Source: Micrococcales bacterium
GTDB lineage: Bacteria; Actinomycetota; Actinomycetes; S36-B12; UBA10799
DNA length: 64,000 bases
NCBI GenBank assembly: GCA_016703125.1
Contig: JADJCR010000002.1
Location: 1 to 64,000 of the forward strand
Direction: 5' to 3'
Shown: piece by piece, positions 46,802 to 56,226 of the stretch
How the letters are laid out: each line of letters opens with the position of its first letter
Numbering within the stretch: position 1 is the stretch's first letter
Made by a program: the position numbers and the translations under genes
Notes under the pieces: generated by a model
The model's database searches: none
Seen by the model: only the letters and a program-made list of their open reading frames with translations
What the model was told of the DNA's origin: nothing

Positions 46802-48223
46802 ATGCCGACTGACCCGCGCTCGCTGCGCGGCGACGCCCCCCTGCTCGATGCGTGGCTGCGATTCCAGGAGTCCGCGCCCACTCCGTTCACCATCCCCGGG
46901 CACAAGCAACGCCACGATCTGGTGGGCGATGTCGTGGCCGGCGATGTGCCACTGTACGGCGGTTTGGACACGATGAAGCTCTCCGCGGGAGTGCTCGCCG
47001 ACGCCGAGAGCCGGGCCGCCCGACTGTGGGGTGCGGACGTCTGCCGCTTCTCCACCGGCGGCGCGACACATGCCAACCAGGCACTGGCGCTGGCCGTCGG
47101 CGGTGAGAGCGGCACAGTCATCGTGAGCCGTACGTTGCACCGCTCACTGCTCATCGGACTCGTGCTAGCTGGACTGACGCCGGTGTGGGTCCGCCCCGAG
47201 GTGGACGCTGCGACGGGCCTGCCGCTCGGGGTCGCTCCGGAGACCGTGCGGGCGACCATCGCGGCCCACCCCGACGCCCGGGCTGTCTTCGTCGGCGACC
47301 CTTCCTACGTCGGCACCGTCGGGGATGTGCAGGGCCTCGCGGATGCGGCCCACGCACACGACCTCCCCCTGATCGTCGATGCCGCGTGGGCCGCGCACTT
47401 CGGCTTCCACCCCGATCTGCCCGCGCACCCCCTGCAATTGGGCGCCGATGCGATGGTCACCAGTGCGCACAAGACTCTGCCCGCCTGGAGCCAGGCCGCA
47501 CTGGTGCTGGCACGGACCGAACGCATCGACCCTGCCCGGTTGGATGCCGGTGTGGAGGCGAGCGCGACGACGAGTCCTGCTGGCGCGATCCTGGCCAGCA
47601 TCGACGCCTCCCGCGCCCTCCTCGAGCGCGACGGCCGGGCGCTGCTCGCCGACGCCATCGCGGCAACCCGCGCCGCGCGGGAACGGCTTCGCGAGGTCGA
47701 AGGTCTGACGGTGCTCGACGGCCCAGGTATCGATCCGGTCAAGCTGACCCTCGTACTGGCTGGAACGGGTGCCGACGGCAACGCGGTGGAGCACGACCTC
47801 ATCGCGGCCGGTCTACCGGTGGAGTCCGCGGATCGCGACGTACTCATCGCAGTCGTATCGCTGGCCGATACGCCGCAGACCCTGGGCTTGCTCGCCGACA
47901 CCATCGCCGCGTCGGTCGAGCGGCATCGCAGCGCCCCGCGCGCGACCGTCGGACCGGCGGCGTACTCCGTCGAACCGACGGTCGCCGTACCTGTTCGCGA
48001 GGCCTTCTTCGCAGCGGCCGAAGCGGTTGGCAGCGACGAGGCGCTGGGGCGGGTCAGCGCCGAACTCATCGCGCCCTACCCACCCGGGATCCCCGTACTC
48101 GCCCCCGGGGAGGAGGTCACGCCGGCGGCCATGGGGGCCCTGCGCGGCGCGCAGGCGGCCGGGGTACGGATCGCGTACGCGGCAGATCCCACGCTGTCGA
48201 CCATCCGCGTGGTGCGGCGCTAA
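46802..48223 (+). CDS. PLP-dependent Orn/Lys/Arg decarboxylase-family protein
   Basis: 473 residues with fold-type I landmarks: FTIPGHKQRHD, STGGATHANQALALAVGG, FVGDPSYVGTVGDVQGLADA, VDAAWAAHFGFHP and the PLP lysine in SAHKTLPAWSQAA, then the small C-terminal domain with AEAVGSDEALGRVSAELIAP. It resembles the SpeA/Cad-like decarboxylases that make polyamines or cadaverine. The exact amino-acid substrate is not visible. The ATG at 46802 has a GAGGA site before it. Confidence 0.9.
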   Translation: MPTDPRSLRGDAPLLDAWLRFQESAPTPFTIPGHKQRHDLVGDVVAGDVPLYGGLDTMKLSAGVLADAESRAARLWGADVCRFSTGGATHANQALALAVGGESGTVIVSRTLHRSLLIGLVLAGLTPVWVRPEVDAATGLPLGVAPETVRATIAAHPDARAVFVGDPSYVGTVGDVQGLADAAHAHDLPLIVDAAWAAHFGFHPDLPAHPLQLGADAMVTSAHKTLPAWSQAALVLARTERIDPARLDAGVEASATTSPAGAILASIDASRALLERDGRALLADAIAATRAARERLREVEGLTVLDGPGIDPVKLTLVLAGTGADGNAVEHDLIAAGLPVESADRDVLIAVVSLADTPQTLGLLADTIAASVERHRSAPRATVGPAAYSVEPTVAVPVREAFFAAAEAVGSDEALGRVSAELIAPYPPGIPVLAPGEEVTPAAMGALRGAQAAGVRIAYAADPTLSTIRVVRR

Positions 48224-48233
48224 CGGGCGCCGG

Positions 48234-48746
48234 TCAGTCGCCGCCGACCATGCTGTCGAGGCACACCGCGATGGCGAGGAGGAGCGCCTGGTCGCGGCCC
48301 GGAAGGATCTCGATGCCGTAGGTGTCCCGCACCCTGATCCACCTCTTGCTCACCGTGGCGACGAGTTGCCTGCCGTCCTTGATCTCATACTCGTGGTCGA
48401 GGATGTTCCCGGTGATCTCCAGTTCTGTCCCGTCGGCCAGTTCGGCCTCCATACGGTGACGGATCGGGGAGATCAGCTTCTCCTTGACCGTCGCCGCCGT
48501 CGCCCCGTCCGGCGTCTCGATGACCATCGTGTCCTTGATGTGGAGTTTGCGCTCCTGGATCTTGTACAGCTCGCCACCGTCCCGCGGCTCGATCACCAGC
48601 GTGCGCCGGATGCGCAAGGCCTTGCCGTTGACCTTGAAGATGCGCTCCCCGTGCTCGTCGAGGATCCAACTGTCGTCGCCTATCGACCACAGCTTCTCCT
48701 TGAGCTGGAAGCGCGCGCCGTCGTGGGAGTCCTTGCGTCCAAACAT
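48234..48746 (-). CDS. LURP-one-related (Tubby-like fold) protein
   Basis: 170 residues from ATG 48746 (MFGRKDSHDGARFQLKEKLW). An all-beta pattern repeats short strands (SWILDEHGERIFKVNGKALR, TLVIEPRDGGELYKIQERKL, DTMVIETPDGATAATVKEKL), as in LURP1/scramblase-like proteins. Function in bacteria is unclear; a membrane-lipid or scaffold role is only an analogy. An upstream start is open but would overlap the HNH gene, so the shorter one is preferred. Confidence 0.85.
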   Translation of the reverse strand: MFGRKDSHDGARFQLKEKLWSIGDDSWILDEHGERIFKVNGKALRIRRTLVIEPRDGGELYKIQERKLHIKDTMVIETPDGATAATVKEKLISPIRHRMEAELADGTELEITGNILDHEYEIKDGRQLVATVSKRWIRVRDTYGIEILPGRDQALLLAIAVCLDSMVGGD

Positions 48747-48798
48747 GCCCAACAGTGTGGCAGGCTTCGCGGTGTTCTGGTGCGGGATGGCCGGGCCG

Positions 48799-50037
48799 TC
48801 AGGCCCGGACACCTGCCGGTGGTCCGCGGCTGGTGTGGATCTCGGGGATCCCGACCGGGGTCATCGTGACGGTGAACCGGCCGTGGTGCAGATCGTGATG
48901 ACAACGCGAGCACAGAAGGACCAAATTTGACACATCCGTCAAACCACCATGACGCCAATGCAGGATGTGATGGGCCTCGCAGAACCGTGGGCTGCGCCCG
49001 CACCGCACACACCCCCGGTCACGGGCGATCAACGCCGCCCACTGCGCACTGCTGGCACGCCGCCTCGTGCGACCCAACATCAACGGCACGAACCCGCCAG
49101 GGGTCTTCGTACCGAAGATCACCGCACACACCATCGTGCACGTCAGCACATCGAACGTATCGGCGGTGATCGGGGCACCATCGGCCAACACCGCCCGCTC
49201 GGCCGCCGGCAGGTCCGCCACATCGATCAGCACCGACAACCCCGACGTGCCCAACGGCGTCCGGTTCGCCGCCGCCGCGGCCGCCACCGCGCCCAACGCG
49301 TCCGCCCGGCGCTGCGGCAACGACTCCCCGGCATCCACCCCCGCATCCCGGGCGGCACTGAACTGCCCCAGCACCTCCGCCAACCGGGCCCCCTCCACAT
49401 CATCCAACAACCCCGACAACCGCCACATCCCCGACGCCCGGGCACTGAGCCGCACCCCCCGGCGCGCCCGCTGCTCCGCATGCGACAACTGCCCGTGCTC
49501 ACCACCCTGGGCATCGGCCACCACCTGCAACACATGCCGGGTCTCCCGCGGATCCGTGGCCGCCGCCAACACCACCGCCGCGGCCACCACCTGCCCCCGC
49601 TGCTTCAACCCCTGCGTGGTCTGCAACACCACCGACACATGCTGGGCGGACACCCGCCCCGCATCGAACGCCTCCGACAACTCCGGGAAACCCCGCAACT
49701 CCCGCCCGGTCGCCACCACCGCCGACCCCGCCTGCACCGTCGACCCCGTCGCCGCCGCCACCAGCGTGCCCGTCGTCCCCGCCCCCAACACCCGGGAATC
49801 ACCCCGCTCATCACTGACCGCGGCCACCCGCGTCAAATACGCCTGCACCCGGTTGTTGATCAACGCGACCTTCGCCATCACCCCCGCCCGCTCCTCAGCA
49901 CACAACACCTCCGGATCCGGCAGATCACCCACGGCAGCATCCACCACATCCAACGCCACCGGATACACCGTCGGGAGCTTGGCGCGAATCCGGGCCCGCC
50001 GAGCCGCACCATGCGACACCTCAAAGAACCCCATCAC
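48799..50037 (-). CDS. HNH endonuclease of the 13E12/DUF222 family
   Basis: 412 residues. The long helical DUF222 region (about 30-300) is followed by a C-terminal HNH domain: CVRCGRSPRFCEAHHILHWR, HGGLTDVSNLVLLCSRCHHD, with two CxxC pairs for zinc and the HH...N...H catalytic set. These genes occur in many copies in actinobacterial genomes, and the family is sometimes called REP13E12. The biological role is uncertain; an ancient mobile-element origin has been proposed. The frame is intact. Confidence 0.93.
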   Translation of the reverse strand: MMGFFEVSHGAARRARIRAKLPTVYPVALDVVDAAVGDLPDPEVLCAEERAGVMAKVALINNRVQAYLTRVAAVSDERGDSRVLGAGTTGTLVAAATGSTVQAGSAVVATGRELRGFPELSEAFDAGRVSAQHVSVVLQTTQGLKQRGQVVAAAVVLAAATDPRETRHVLQVVADAQGGEHGQLSHAEQRARRGVRLSARASGMWRLSGLLDDVEGARLAEVLGQFSAARDAGVDAGESLPQRRADALGAVAAAAAANRTPLGTSGLSVLIDVADLPAAERAVLADGAPITADTFDVLTCTMVCAVIFGTKTPGGFVPLMLGRTRRRASSAQWAALIARDRGCVRCGRSPRFCEAHHILHWRHGGLTDVSNLVLLCSRCHHDLHHGRFTVTMTPVGIPEIHTSRGPPAGVRA

Positions 50038-50177
50038 ACCCCCTCCCCTCCGTGTACGCGTCCCACGCTACGCACACGGTGTGACACATACGGCGGCGCA
50101 AACACCCACACTGGGGACAACCCCACACAGCCCGCCGCACGGTTGACAGGCGCCTGCACGGATGATCGGCTCAAGGC

Positions 50178-51101
50178 ATGGCGCGCGCTGTTTACTACGA
50201 CCAGTTCGGTGGACCGGAGGTCCTGCGGATCGGAGAGGTCGAACCCCTACCTATGGGGCCGGACACCGTGAGGATCGCTGTTGTCGGCGCCGGCATCAAT
50301 CCTGTCGACTACAAGGTCATGCGGGGGTACCTCGCGGAGGCCTTCGAGTGCCGGTTCCCAATCGTCCCCGGCTGGGATCTTGCCGGGACGGTGCTGGAGA
50401 CCGGCCCCTCGGTGCCGGAGATGAGGCCCGGGGACAGTGTGTTCGCCTACGCGCGGATGGACTGGATCCAGCACGGCACACTCGCCGATGAAGTGACCCT
50501 GCCCATCCGCCACGTCGTCGCAGCCCCCAGCACAATCGACCTGGTTCACGCTGCGGCGGTGCCGCTGGTGGGGCTGACGGCGCTGCAACTGGTACGACGC
50601 CTCGACGTCCGGCCCGGGCAGACTGTCCTGGTCCACAACGCCTCAGGTGGCGTGGGACAGTTCGCGGTGCAACTCGCGCGCCTGGCCGGCGCCCGGGTCA
50701 TCGGCACAGCCTCGCCGGCCAACCACGATCATCTGCGCGACCTCGGGGTGGAGCCGGTGGCGTACGGCCCGGGCATGGCCGACGAGGTGCGGGCCCTGGC
50801 GCCCGATGGCATCGACGTGGTGGCCGACCTCATCGGCGGGGTGCTGGATGCCTGCGATGCGCTACTGGCACCCGGTGGTCTGGTGGGCTCCATCGCAGAT
50901 GCCCGCGGAGCGCTGGCCCGCAACGGGGTCTACGTGTTCGTCAGGCCCTCCCGGAACGGCCTGACTGAACTTGCGCAGCTGATCGACAGCGGCGACCTGA
51001 AGGTGGACATTGCCGCAACGTATCCCTTCGAAGATGCAGCCGACGCCTACCGCCTTCTCGAAGGCGGGCACGTCCGCGGCAAGGTCGTCGTTATCCCCTG
51101 A
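50178..51101 (+). CDS. NADP-dependent quinone oxidoreductase-like (MDR family)
   Basis: 307 residues, medium-chain reductase of the zinc-free quinone oxidoreductase type. GroES-like domain: AGINPVDYKVMRGYL, VPGWDLAGTVLETG. Rossmann motif: VLVHNASGGVGQFAVQLARL. The final segment is AADAYRLLEGGHVRGKVVV. No structural or catalytic zinc ligands are visible. It reduces quinones or enones with NADPH; the substrate is unknown. A related gene (55195-56226) lies 5 kb on, but the two are clearly diverged. Confidence 0.9.
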   Translation: MARAVYYDQFGGPEVLRIGEVEPLPMGPDTVRIAVVGAGINPVDYKVMRGYLAEAFECRFPIVPGWDLAGTVLETGPSVPEMRPGDSVFAYARMDWIQHGTLADEVTLPIRHVVAAPSTIDLVHAAAVPLVGLTALQLVRRLDVRPGQTVLVHNASGGVGQFAVQLARLAGARVIGTASPANHDHLRDLGVEPVAYGPGMADEVRALAPDGIDVVADLIGGVLDACDALLAPGGLVGSIADARGALARNGVYVFVRPSRNGLTELAQLIDSGDLKVDIAATYPFEDAADAYRLLEGGHVRGKVVVIP

Positions 51102-51292
51102 CGACTGGGCCACGTATTGACCCGAACCACCAAGGGCGGCGGGACCGCAGACATGAGTCAGGGCGTCTGGCTCGTCCCACGGAAGTGAAGCTTCAGCTGC
51201 TCGCCCGGTGGCATGGTGGTATTGATCCTGCGGGAGGTCGCGACCGGTGCCAGTCCAGCGGAGCGCCCGCCGGCTGGCGGCAAGGGAGGGCG

Positions 51293-52174
51293 ATGAACCC
51301 ACGGTCAGCACCCACCGGGTGGCCCCGGAGGGTGCCGCTGGGAGACCTGTCGCTGTACGTCGACGTAGTCGGGCAGGGCGACCCGCTTGTGCTCATGCAC
51401 GGCGGCCCGAGTGCCGACCTGTGGACCTTGGGGGCGTTCCGTCCCTGTGCCGATCAGGCCACCCTCGTCTTCTACGACCACCGGTGCAACGGCCGCTCCA
51501 CTGGCGTACCGGTCTCGACGATGACGTGGGGCAACCTGACCGCGGACGCCGAGGCGCTCCGGGAGCACCTCGGCTTCGAGAAGTGGTCGGTGCTCGGACA
51601 CTCGTTCGGGGGCCAGGTCGCCCTCGAGTACACCCTTCGCCACCCCGATCGCGTCTCCCGCCTGGTACTGCTCGACACCGGGGCCGACGCTCTATGGGCC
51701 CGGGAGAAGGCGCCGGAACTCCTGGCCCGCCGGGGGTACAGCCCGGCCCGGGTGGAACTGGTGCGGCGGTGGTTCCACGGGGACTTCGCTCCCCGGGAGT
51801 ACTTCCCGATCTTCGCCCGGATCAGCGGCGCCTACATGGCCGGCAGCGGGTGGCGTGCCGCCGCTCGACTGATGGCCGAAGGCGGATGGCGCTCCCGGAT
51901 GCGCCCGGAGGCGCTCATCTACGCCGGCCGACACCTCATGGACGGCTGGTCGGTCGTCAACCGCCTGTCGGAGATCACCGCGCCGACGCTGGTGATCGCC
52001 GGACGCGAGGACTTCATCTTCCCGCCCACGTGTCAGGAGCAGCTGGCCCAAGGCATCCCCGGAGCACAACTGGTCCTCGTCGACAAAGCGGGCCACAACC
52101 CCCAGGACGAACAACCGGCCGTCGTGCTGCCCGCGTTGCGCGCCTTCCTGTCCCAGCCACTGCCGGCAGGGTGA
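51293..52174 (+). CDS. alpha/beta hydrolase
   Basis: 293 residues from ATG 51293, chosen because AAGGGAGGG lies just before it; an upstream in-frame ATG adds 36 unlikely residues. Motifs: HGGPSADLW (oxyanion region), YDHRCNGRS, nucleophile elbow GHSFGG, AGREDFIFPP for the acid and GHNPQDEQP for the catalytic His. Soluble, single domain, substrate unknown. It follows the oxidoreductase gene by 190 bp on the same strand and may share its transcript. Confidence 0.85.
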   Translation: MNPRSAPTGWPRRVPLGDLSLYVDVVGQGDPLVLMHGGPSADLWTLGAFRPCADQATLVFYDHRCNGRSTGVPVSTMTWGNLTADAEALREHLGFEKWSVLGHSFGGQVALEYTLRHPDRVSRLVLLDTGADALWAREKAPELLARRGYSPARVELVRRWFHGDFAPREYFPIFARISGAYMAGSGWRAAARLMAEGGWRSRMRPEALIYAGRHLMDGWSVVNRLSEITAPTLVIAGREDFIFPPTCQEQLAQGIPGAQLVLVDKAGHNPQDEQPAVVLPALRAFLSQPLPAG

Positions 52175-52279
52175 GCCCGCTCAGGCAACATCCGGAATGC
52201 ATCGCCCGTTGATTCCTCACGTTCTTCGTCATCGCGTGACCGGCACCGGGCACAGCCTGAGAACCCGACCTGTTCACGC

Positions 52280-52435
52280 TATCCGCGTTGCGCCCTACTC
52301 GCGGAACCACCCGCCGAACCGTCGCTCCTGGTGGGGCTGGGCGTTCTGCTCGTAGCCCTGCTCTCGCGAGTGTCAGGCATGCTGCGGGTGAGGCACATGA
52401 GCGTGGCGGATGTGGTTCGGGAGCGGGCCCAGTAG
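52280..52435 (+). pseudogene. possible C-terminal fragment of a membrane protein
   Basis: A 51-codon open frame with no start: CALLAEPPAEPSLLVGLGVL, then LVALLSRVSGMLRVRHMSVA and DVVRERAQ before TAG. One hydrophobic helix followed by a basic tail looks like the end of a membrane protein. The rest of the 277 bp gap (52175-52451) shows nothing else. Weak evidence; it could be chance. Confidence 0.25.
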
Positions 52436-52451
52436 GGGCAGCCCCTTCAGT

Positions 52452-52931
52452 TCACCGCGGCCAGCAGATGCCGTCCGTGGGCTCATCCACGCGCACCAGG
52501 GGTAGTCCCGCCGCCCGCCATGCCTGCGCACCCCCGATCACATCGGTCGCGCGTGTGAATCCCATGTCCAGTAGCGTCGCGGCCGCCAGGCTTGAGGAGA
52601 AGCCCTGATTGCAGATGACCACGACCCAGGCGTGGCGGTCCACCGCCGGCTCGATCCTGCTCGGGCTCAGCGGGTCGAGCCGCCACTCGAACACTGTGCG
52701 GTCGATGACGAGCGCGTCCGGAATCTCCCCGTCCCTGCGGCGTTGCGATTCTGCCCGGACGTCCACGAGCAGAGCGCCGAGACGCACAGCGCTGTCTGCT
52801 TCGCGCGGTGTAAGCCGCATGAAGCGGGAACGGGCGTGAGCCAGCAGTTGCGCGATCGATCTGTGCCCGGGTTCGGCTGGAACCTGTTGCGGGATCAGTT
52901 GGCTCACGGTCTTGTTGGACACCGCAGCCAC
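52452..52931 (-). CDS. rhodanese-like domain protein
   Basis: 159 residues. A single rhodanese domain: LLVDVRAESQRRRDGEIPDA, active-site loop CNQGFSSS with the catalytic Cys (near residue 107), then AAATLLDMGFTRATDVIGG and AQAWRAAGLPL. Such proteins transfer sulfane sulfur or act as thiol sensors. The N-terminal 40 residues are an extension without known motifs. The GTG start lies 4 bp after the natural stop of the upstream GYD-like gene, so they form an operon. Confidence 0.85.
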   Translation of the reverse strand: MAAVSNKTVSQLIPQQVPAEPGHRSIAQLLAHARSRFMRLTPREADSAVRLGALLVDVRAESQRRRDGEIPDALVIDRTVFEWRLDPLSPSRIEPAVDRHAWVVVICNQGFSSSLAAATLLDMGFTRATDVIGGAQAWRAAGLPLVRVDEPTDGICWPR

Positions 52932-52935
52932 CGTC

Positions 52936-53230
52936 CTACATGGGCTCGGCGCGGATCACGTCGAGGTTCCGGAAGGTGGCTCCCCTCACACAGCGCCGCC
53001 ATCCGGGCGGCGAACCGGCCGGTTTCCGGCAGGTCCGAGTTCGCCATCGCCACCTCGTAGGAGGGGAACTCGACGATCTGCACGAAGGTGCCAGGCTGCT
53101 CACGGTCCTGTGCCTGCGTGGATCGGGTGGCGCTGCGCTTGCCGTCGGTCAGTGCAAGCCATTCGTCCATGAGCGCGCCGAGTTCGTCGATCCGGCTCGT
53201 CCGGTACTCAATGATCTGAATGAAAGTCAT
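52936..53230 (-). pseudogene. small stress-type dimeric alpha/beta barrel protein, one frameshift
   Basis: From ATG 53230: MTFIQIIEYRTSRIDELGAL, MDEWLALTDGKRSAT, GTFVQIVEFPSYEVAMANSD and LPETGRFAARMAALCEG. The expected end (ATFRNLDVIRAEPM, then TAG at 52936-52938) is in the next frame. One extra G in the GAGGGGAGCC run near 52983 explains it, so a homopolymer error is likely and the gene may be intact in the cell. The family is about 97 residues and of unknown role. It starts the operon with the rhodanese gene. Confidence 0.75.
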
Positions 53231-53641
53231 GGTGTTCTCCTGGGTCCGCCTGTGAATGGTTGTGGGAGCGGCCGCGAGCACGACGGCTCACGCAGGCGTG
53301 GCTCCCGTTGATGTGGTGCGGGGCACTCCGCCTCGGGGTGTCCCGGTCCGTGGTGCGCACTTCTGCCATCGGCCGCTCCTACAGCCTCGGCCCCCACTGC
53401 CTCTCAGCCGGACCAGTTGGTTCCGACGAGTGACATGGTCATTGTCGCGCCGGTGTCAACCCCCTTCACGGCCTCACACCACCCACCGGCTGCTCAATGC
53501 GCAGGCCCAGGAGCTCACAGAGCGATCGTGCGGCCGGTTCCCAAGTCGGCCCACAGGCTCGCCTGTCCAAGGATGATATTACAGTCATCAGACCATAGGA
53601 TATGGTGTTGTCAAGAGGCAAGGGTCGTCGGGGAGGACCGC
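53231..53641. other. intergenic region between divergent operons
   Basis: I see no coding frame that I believe on either strand. The right-hand 70 bases are unusually AT-rich for this genome and hold inverted repeats: GATGA/TCATC around 53575-53590 and the perfect 15-base palindrome at 53592. The promoter of the TetR gene should lie here. Confidence 0.5.
53592..53606. promoter_or_regulatory. perfect palindrome ACCATA-GGA-TATGGT, candidate TetR operator
   Basis: Six-base arms with a three-base spacer, 35 bp before the ATG of the TetR gene, in an AT-rich patch. Position and symmetry suggest the autoregulatory site of that TetR. Binding is inferred. Confidence 0.5.
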
Positions 53642-54232
53642 ATGGCGCGCTACGGCAGCGAGCACAAGGAAGCCACCCGTCGGCGTATCGTCGAGGCGGC
53701 TGGTCACCGGCTCAAGCGAGACGGCATCGACGGATCCGGCATCGCCACTCTGATGGCCGATGCCGGACTCACAAACGGCGCCTTCTACGCGCATTTCGAC
53801 TCCAAGGACGACCTGGTCGCGACGGTCGTCGGGGACCAGGTTGGCCGACAGGCGTCGGAGTTCAGCGAACTGCCGGGCGGCCGCGCCGGGCTCGAGGTCT
53901 TTGTCGGCGAGTACCTGTCGCCTGCGCACCGGGACCATCCCGCCGCCGGCTGCCCGTCAGCGGCCCTTCTCGACGAAGTGGGCCGCTGTACCGACGCGAC
54001 CAAGAAGGCGTACACGGCTGGCACCAAGGCGATCTTGGATGAGATCTGCATCCGCTTGAGGCCCGACGACCCCGAGTCTGCCAAGGGAACGGCGCTCGCG
54101 CTGTTCACGATGCTCGTGGGCTCGGTGCAACTCGCTCGGGCCGTAGATGACGGGAAACTGTCCGACGCCGTCCTCGAGCAGGGTGTTCGTAATGCCCAGG
54201 CCCTGATCCGCGGCGGGGCGAACCAGCAGTAG
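53642..54232 (+). CDS. TetR-family regulator
   Basis: 196 residues from ATG 53642 (MARYGSEHKEATRRRIVEAA). HTH region: IDGSGIATLMADAGLTNGAF, YAHFDSKDDLVATVV. The ligand domain has HPAAGCPSAALLDEV, a form shared with the AcuR/YcdC-like groups. It precedes a hydrolase and an oxidoreductase gene on the same strand, 91 bp away and with their own -10 box, so it probably represses that pair. Confidence 0.9.
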   Translation: MARYGSEHKEATRRRIVEAAGHRLKRDGIDGSGIATLMADAGLTNGAFYAHFDSKDDLVATVVGDQVGRQASEFSELPGGRAGLEVFVGEYLSPAHRDHPAAGCPSAALLDEVGRCTDATKKAYTAGTKAILDEICIRLRPDDPESAKGTALALFTMLVGSVQLARAVDDGKLSDAVLEQGVRNAQALIRGGANQQ

Positions 54233-54300
54233 CCGAAGCGCTCCCCAGGATACGAGGGGGGTTGCCAATGTCAGTCGTCTCGATTACCGTACGAACATAA

Positions 54301-54315
54301 TATAATTCCTAGGAG
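54301..54315 (+). promoter_or_regulatory. TATAAT -10 box and AGGAG ribosome site before the hydrolase gene
   Basis: TATAAT (54301-54306) is a consensus -10, rare in this GC-rich window, inside the AT-rich stretch ACATAATATAATTCC. AGGAG (54311-54315) lies 8 bases before the ATG at 54324. No convincing -35 is seen at the normal distance. Confidence 0.55.
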
Positions 54316-54323
54316 CCCGAACA

Positions 54324-55169
54324 ATGACCGCCACCACCTCGTACCAGGACGCCGCCACCACGACAGTGGATGTCGGCGGCACGCGTTTCGCCTACCGGGA
54401 CCTAGGTCGTCGGACCGGGACGCCGGTCATCTTCCTCAACCACCTCGCGGCGGTACTGGACAACTGGGATCCGCGAGTCGTCGACGGCATCGCCTCGCAG
54501 CGTCGGGTGATCACCTTCGACAACCGGGGCGTCGGTGCATCGGAGGGCAGGACACCGAGCTCGATCGCCGCGATGGCGAACGACGCCGTCGCTTTCATCC
54601 GGGCGCTTGGGTTGGACCACGTCGATCTGCTCGGATTCTCGATGGGCGGCTTCGTGGCTCAGGTCATCGCAGAACAGCACCCCGACCTCGTCCGCAAGGT
54701 CATCCTCGCCGGCACCGGCCCCGCGGGAGGCGAAGGCATCGACAAAGTCACGCTCCTCACCTACCTGGACGTGGCCAGGGGTGCTGTGACGTTCCGCGAC
54801 GCGAAGTACTACTTGTTCTTCACAGGTACTGAGAACGGCCGGTCAGAGGCGCGAGCGTTCCTGAAGAGGCTGAAGGAGCGCACGGAGAACCGCGACAAGG
54901 CAATCTCCGTCGCCTCGTTCCGGGCCCACCTCAAGGCCATCCACGGCTGGGGCGACCGACAGCCGACCGATCTCTCGCGTATTCGGCAAGAGGTATTCGT
55001 CGCGAACGGCGACCACGACCGGATGGTGCCCACGCAGAACTCGGCGGACCTTGCGCGACGGCTGCCGAACGCCAAGCTCACGATCTACCCCGACGCCGGC
55101 CACGGCGGCATCTTCCAACACCACGCATCATTCGTCCCGGAAGCGCTGGACTTCCTCGCTGCCTCATAG
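54324..55169 (+). CDS. alpha/beta hydrolase
   Basis: 281 residues. Motifs are FLNHLAAVLDNWDP, FDNRGVGASEG, nucleophile elbow GFSMGGFVAQ, ANGDHDRMVPT and the catalytic His in DAGHGGIFQHH. It resembles non-haem chloroperoxidase-type esterases and the hydrolases that often travel with TetR and quinone-oxidoreductase genes in detoxification clusters. Cytosolic. The stop is 25 bp from the next gene, so the two are probably co-transcribed. Confidence 0.87.
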   Translation: MTATTSYQDAATTTVDVGGTRFAYRDLGRRTGTPVIFLNHLAAVLDNWDPRVVDGIASQRRVITFDNRGVGASEGRTPSSIAAMANDAVAFIRALGLDHVDLLGFSMGGFVAQVIAEQHPDLVRKVILAGTGPAGGEGIDKVTLLTYLDVARGAVTFRDAKYYLFFTGTENGRSEARAFLKRLKERTENRDKAISVASFRAHLKAIHGWGDRQPTDLSRIRQEVFVANGDHDRMVPTQNSADLARRLPNAKLTIYPDAGHGGIFQHHASFVPEALDFLAAS

Positions 55170-55194
55170 TCACCTCTCAGAAGAAGGACCCCTC

Positions 55195-56226
55195 ATGAAA
55201 GCATTCGTCGTCGAGACGTACGGCAAGGACGGTCTGCGCGCCGCCGACGTGCCGGAGCCGACCGTCGCAAGGGGCGACGTGCTGGTCCGGGTGAGCGCCG
55301 CGAGCATCAACCCGCTGGACAAGATGACCCGCGACGGCGAGTTCAAGCGCCTGATCAAGCGCAAGCCGCCGTTCGTGCTGGGCCACGACATGGCGGGCGT
55401 CGTCACGGAGGTCGGCGCCGACGTACGTGACTTCAAGGTCGGTGACGAGGTCTACGCCCGTCCTCGCGACCTCCGGGCCGGAACGTTCGCCGAACTGATC
55501 GCGATAGATGCGGACGACGTCGCCCTCAAGCCGAAGTCGCTCACGCTCGAAGAAGCAGCCGCCGTCCCGCTCGTCGCGCTGGCCGCCTGGCAGATCCTGG
55601 TGGATCGGGCGCACGTGCAACCGGGTCAGCAGGTGCTTGTCCACGCCGGCGCCGGCGGCCTCGGCTCGACTGTCATCCAACTGGCCAAGCACCTCGGCGC
55701 CACCGTGGCGACCACCACCAACGGTTCCACCGCGGACCTGGTTCGGGATCTTGGTGCCGACGTCGTCATCGACTACACCACCCAGGACTTCTCCGAGGTC
55801 GTGTCGGGATATGACCTCGTCGTCGACTCCCTCGGCGGCCAGAACCTGGAGAAGTCCCTGACTGTGCTGAAGCCCGACGGCCTCGCCATCGGCGTTGCGG
55901 GCCCTCCCGATTCCGGGTTCGCACGGCAACTCGGCGCGCCGGCGATCCTGAGCGTCGTGATGAACCTGCTCAGCCGCACGGTCCGCAACCAGGCGAAGGC
56001 ACTCGGCGTGCGCTACGAGTTCCTGTTCATGCAGGCCAGCGGCTCACAGTTGCGTGAACTCGGCGCCCTGTACGACGCTGGCGTGCTGCGGCCGGTCATC
56101 GACAGGACTTTCCCGTTCGACAACACAGCAGAGGCCCTGGCCTACGTCGAGGAGGGCCGCACCAAGGCCGGCAAGGTCGTGGTGACGATGGAACCCGTTC
56201 CCGACCTCGGATCGTCCGCGGATTGA
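55195..56226 (+). CDS. NADP-dependent oxidoreductase, zinc-free MDR family
   Basis: 343 residues from ATG 55195, with AGAAGGA before it. Domains: GroES-like (ASINPLDKMTRDGEFKRL, LGHDMAGVVTEVGADV) and Rossmann (VLVHAGAGGLGSTVIQLAKH, LGADVVIDYTTQDF). The end is FPFDNTAEALAYVEEGRTKA. It probably reduces an unsaturated carbonyl or quinone with NADPH. It forms an operon with the preceding hydrolase under the upstream TetR. Its last codons overlap the TTG of the MntA-like fragment. Confidence 0.9.
   Translation: MKAFVVETYGKDGLRAADVPEPTVARGDVLVRVSAASINPLDKMTRDGEFKRLIKRKPPFVLGHDMAGVVTEVGADVRDFKVGDEVYARPRDLRAGTFAELIAIDADDVALKPKSLTLEEAAAVPLVALAAWQILVDRAHVQPGQQVLVHAGAGGLGSTVIQLAKHLGATVATTTNGSTADLVRDLGADVVIDYTTQDFSEVVSGYDLVVDSLGGQNLEKSLTVLKPDGLAIGVAGPPDSGFARQLGAPAILSVVMNLLSRTVRNQAKALGVRYEFLFMQASGSQLRELGALYDAGVLRPVIDRTFPFDNTAEALAYVEEGRTKAGKVVVTMEPVPDLGSSAD

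Noticed and set aside
48949..50271. 440-codon plus-strand open frame
   Set aside because: Antisense of the DUF222/HNH gene, with Arg/His/Pro-rich low-complexity translation.
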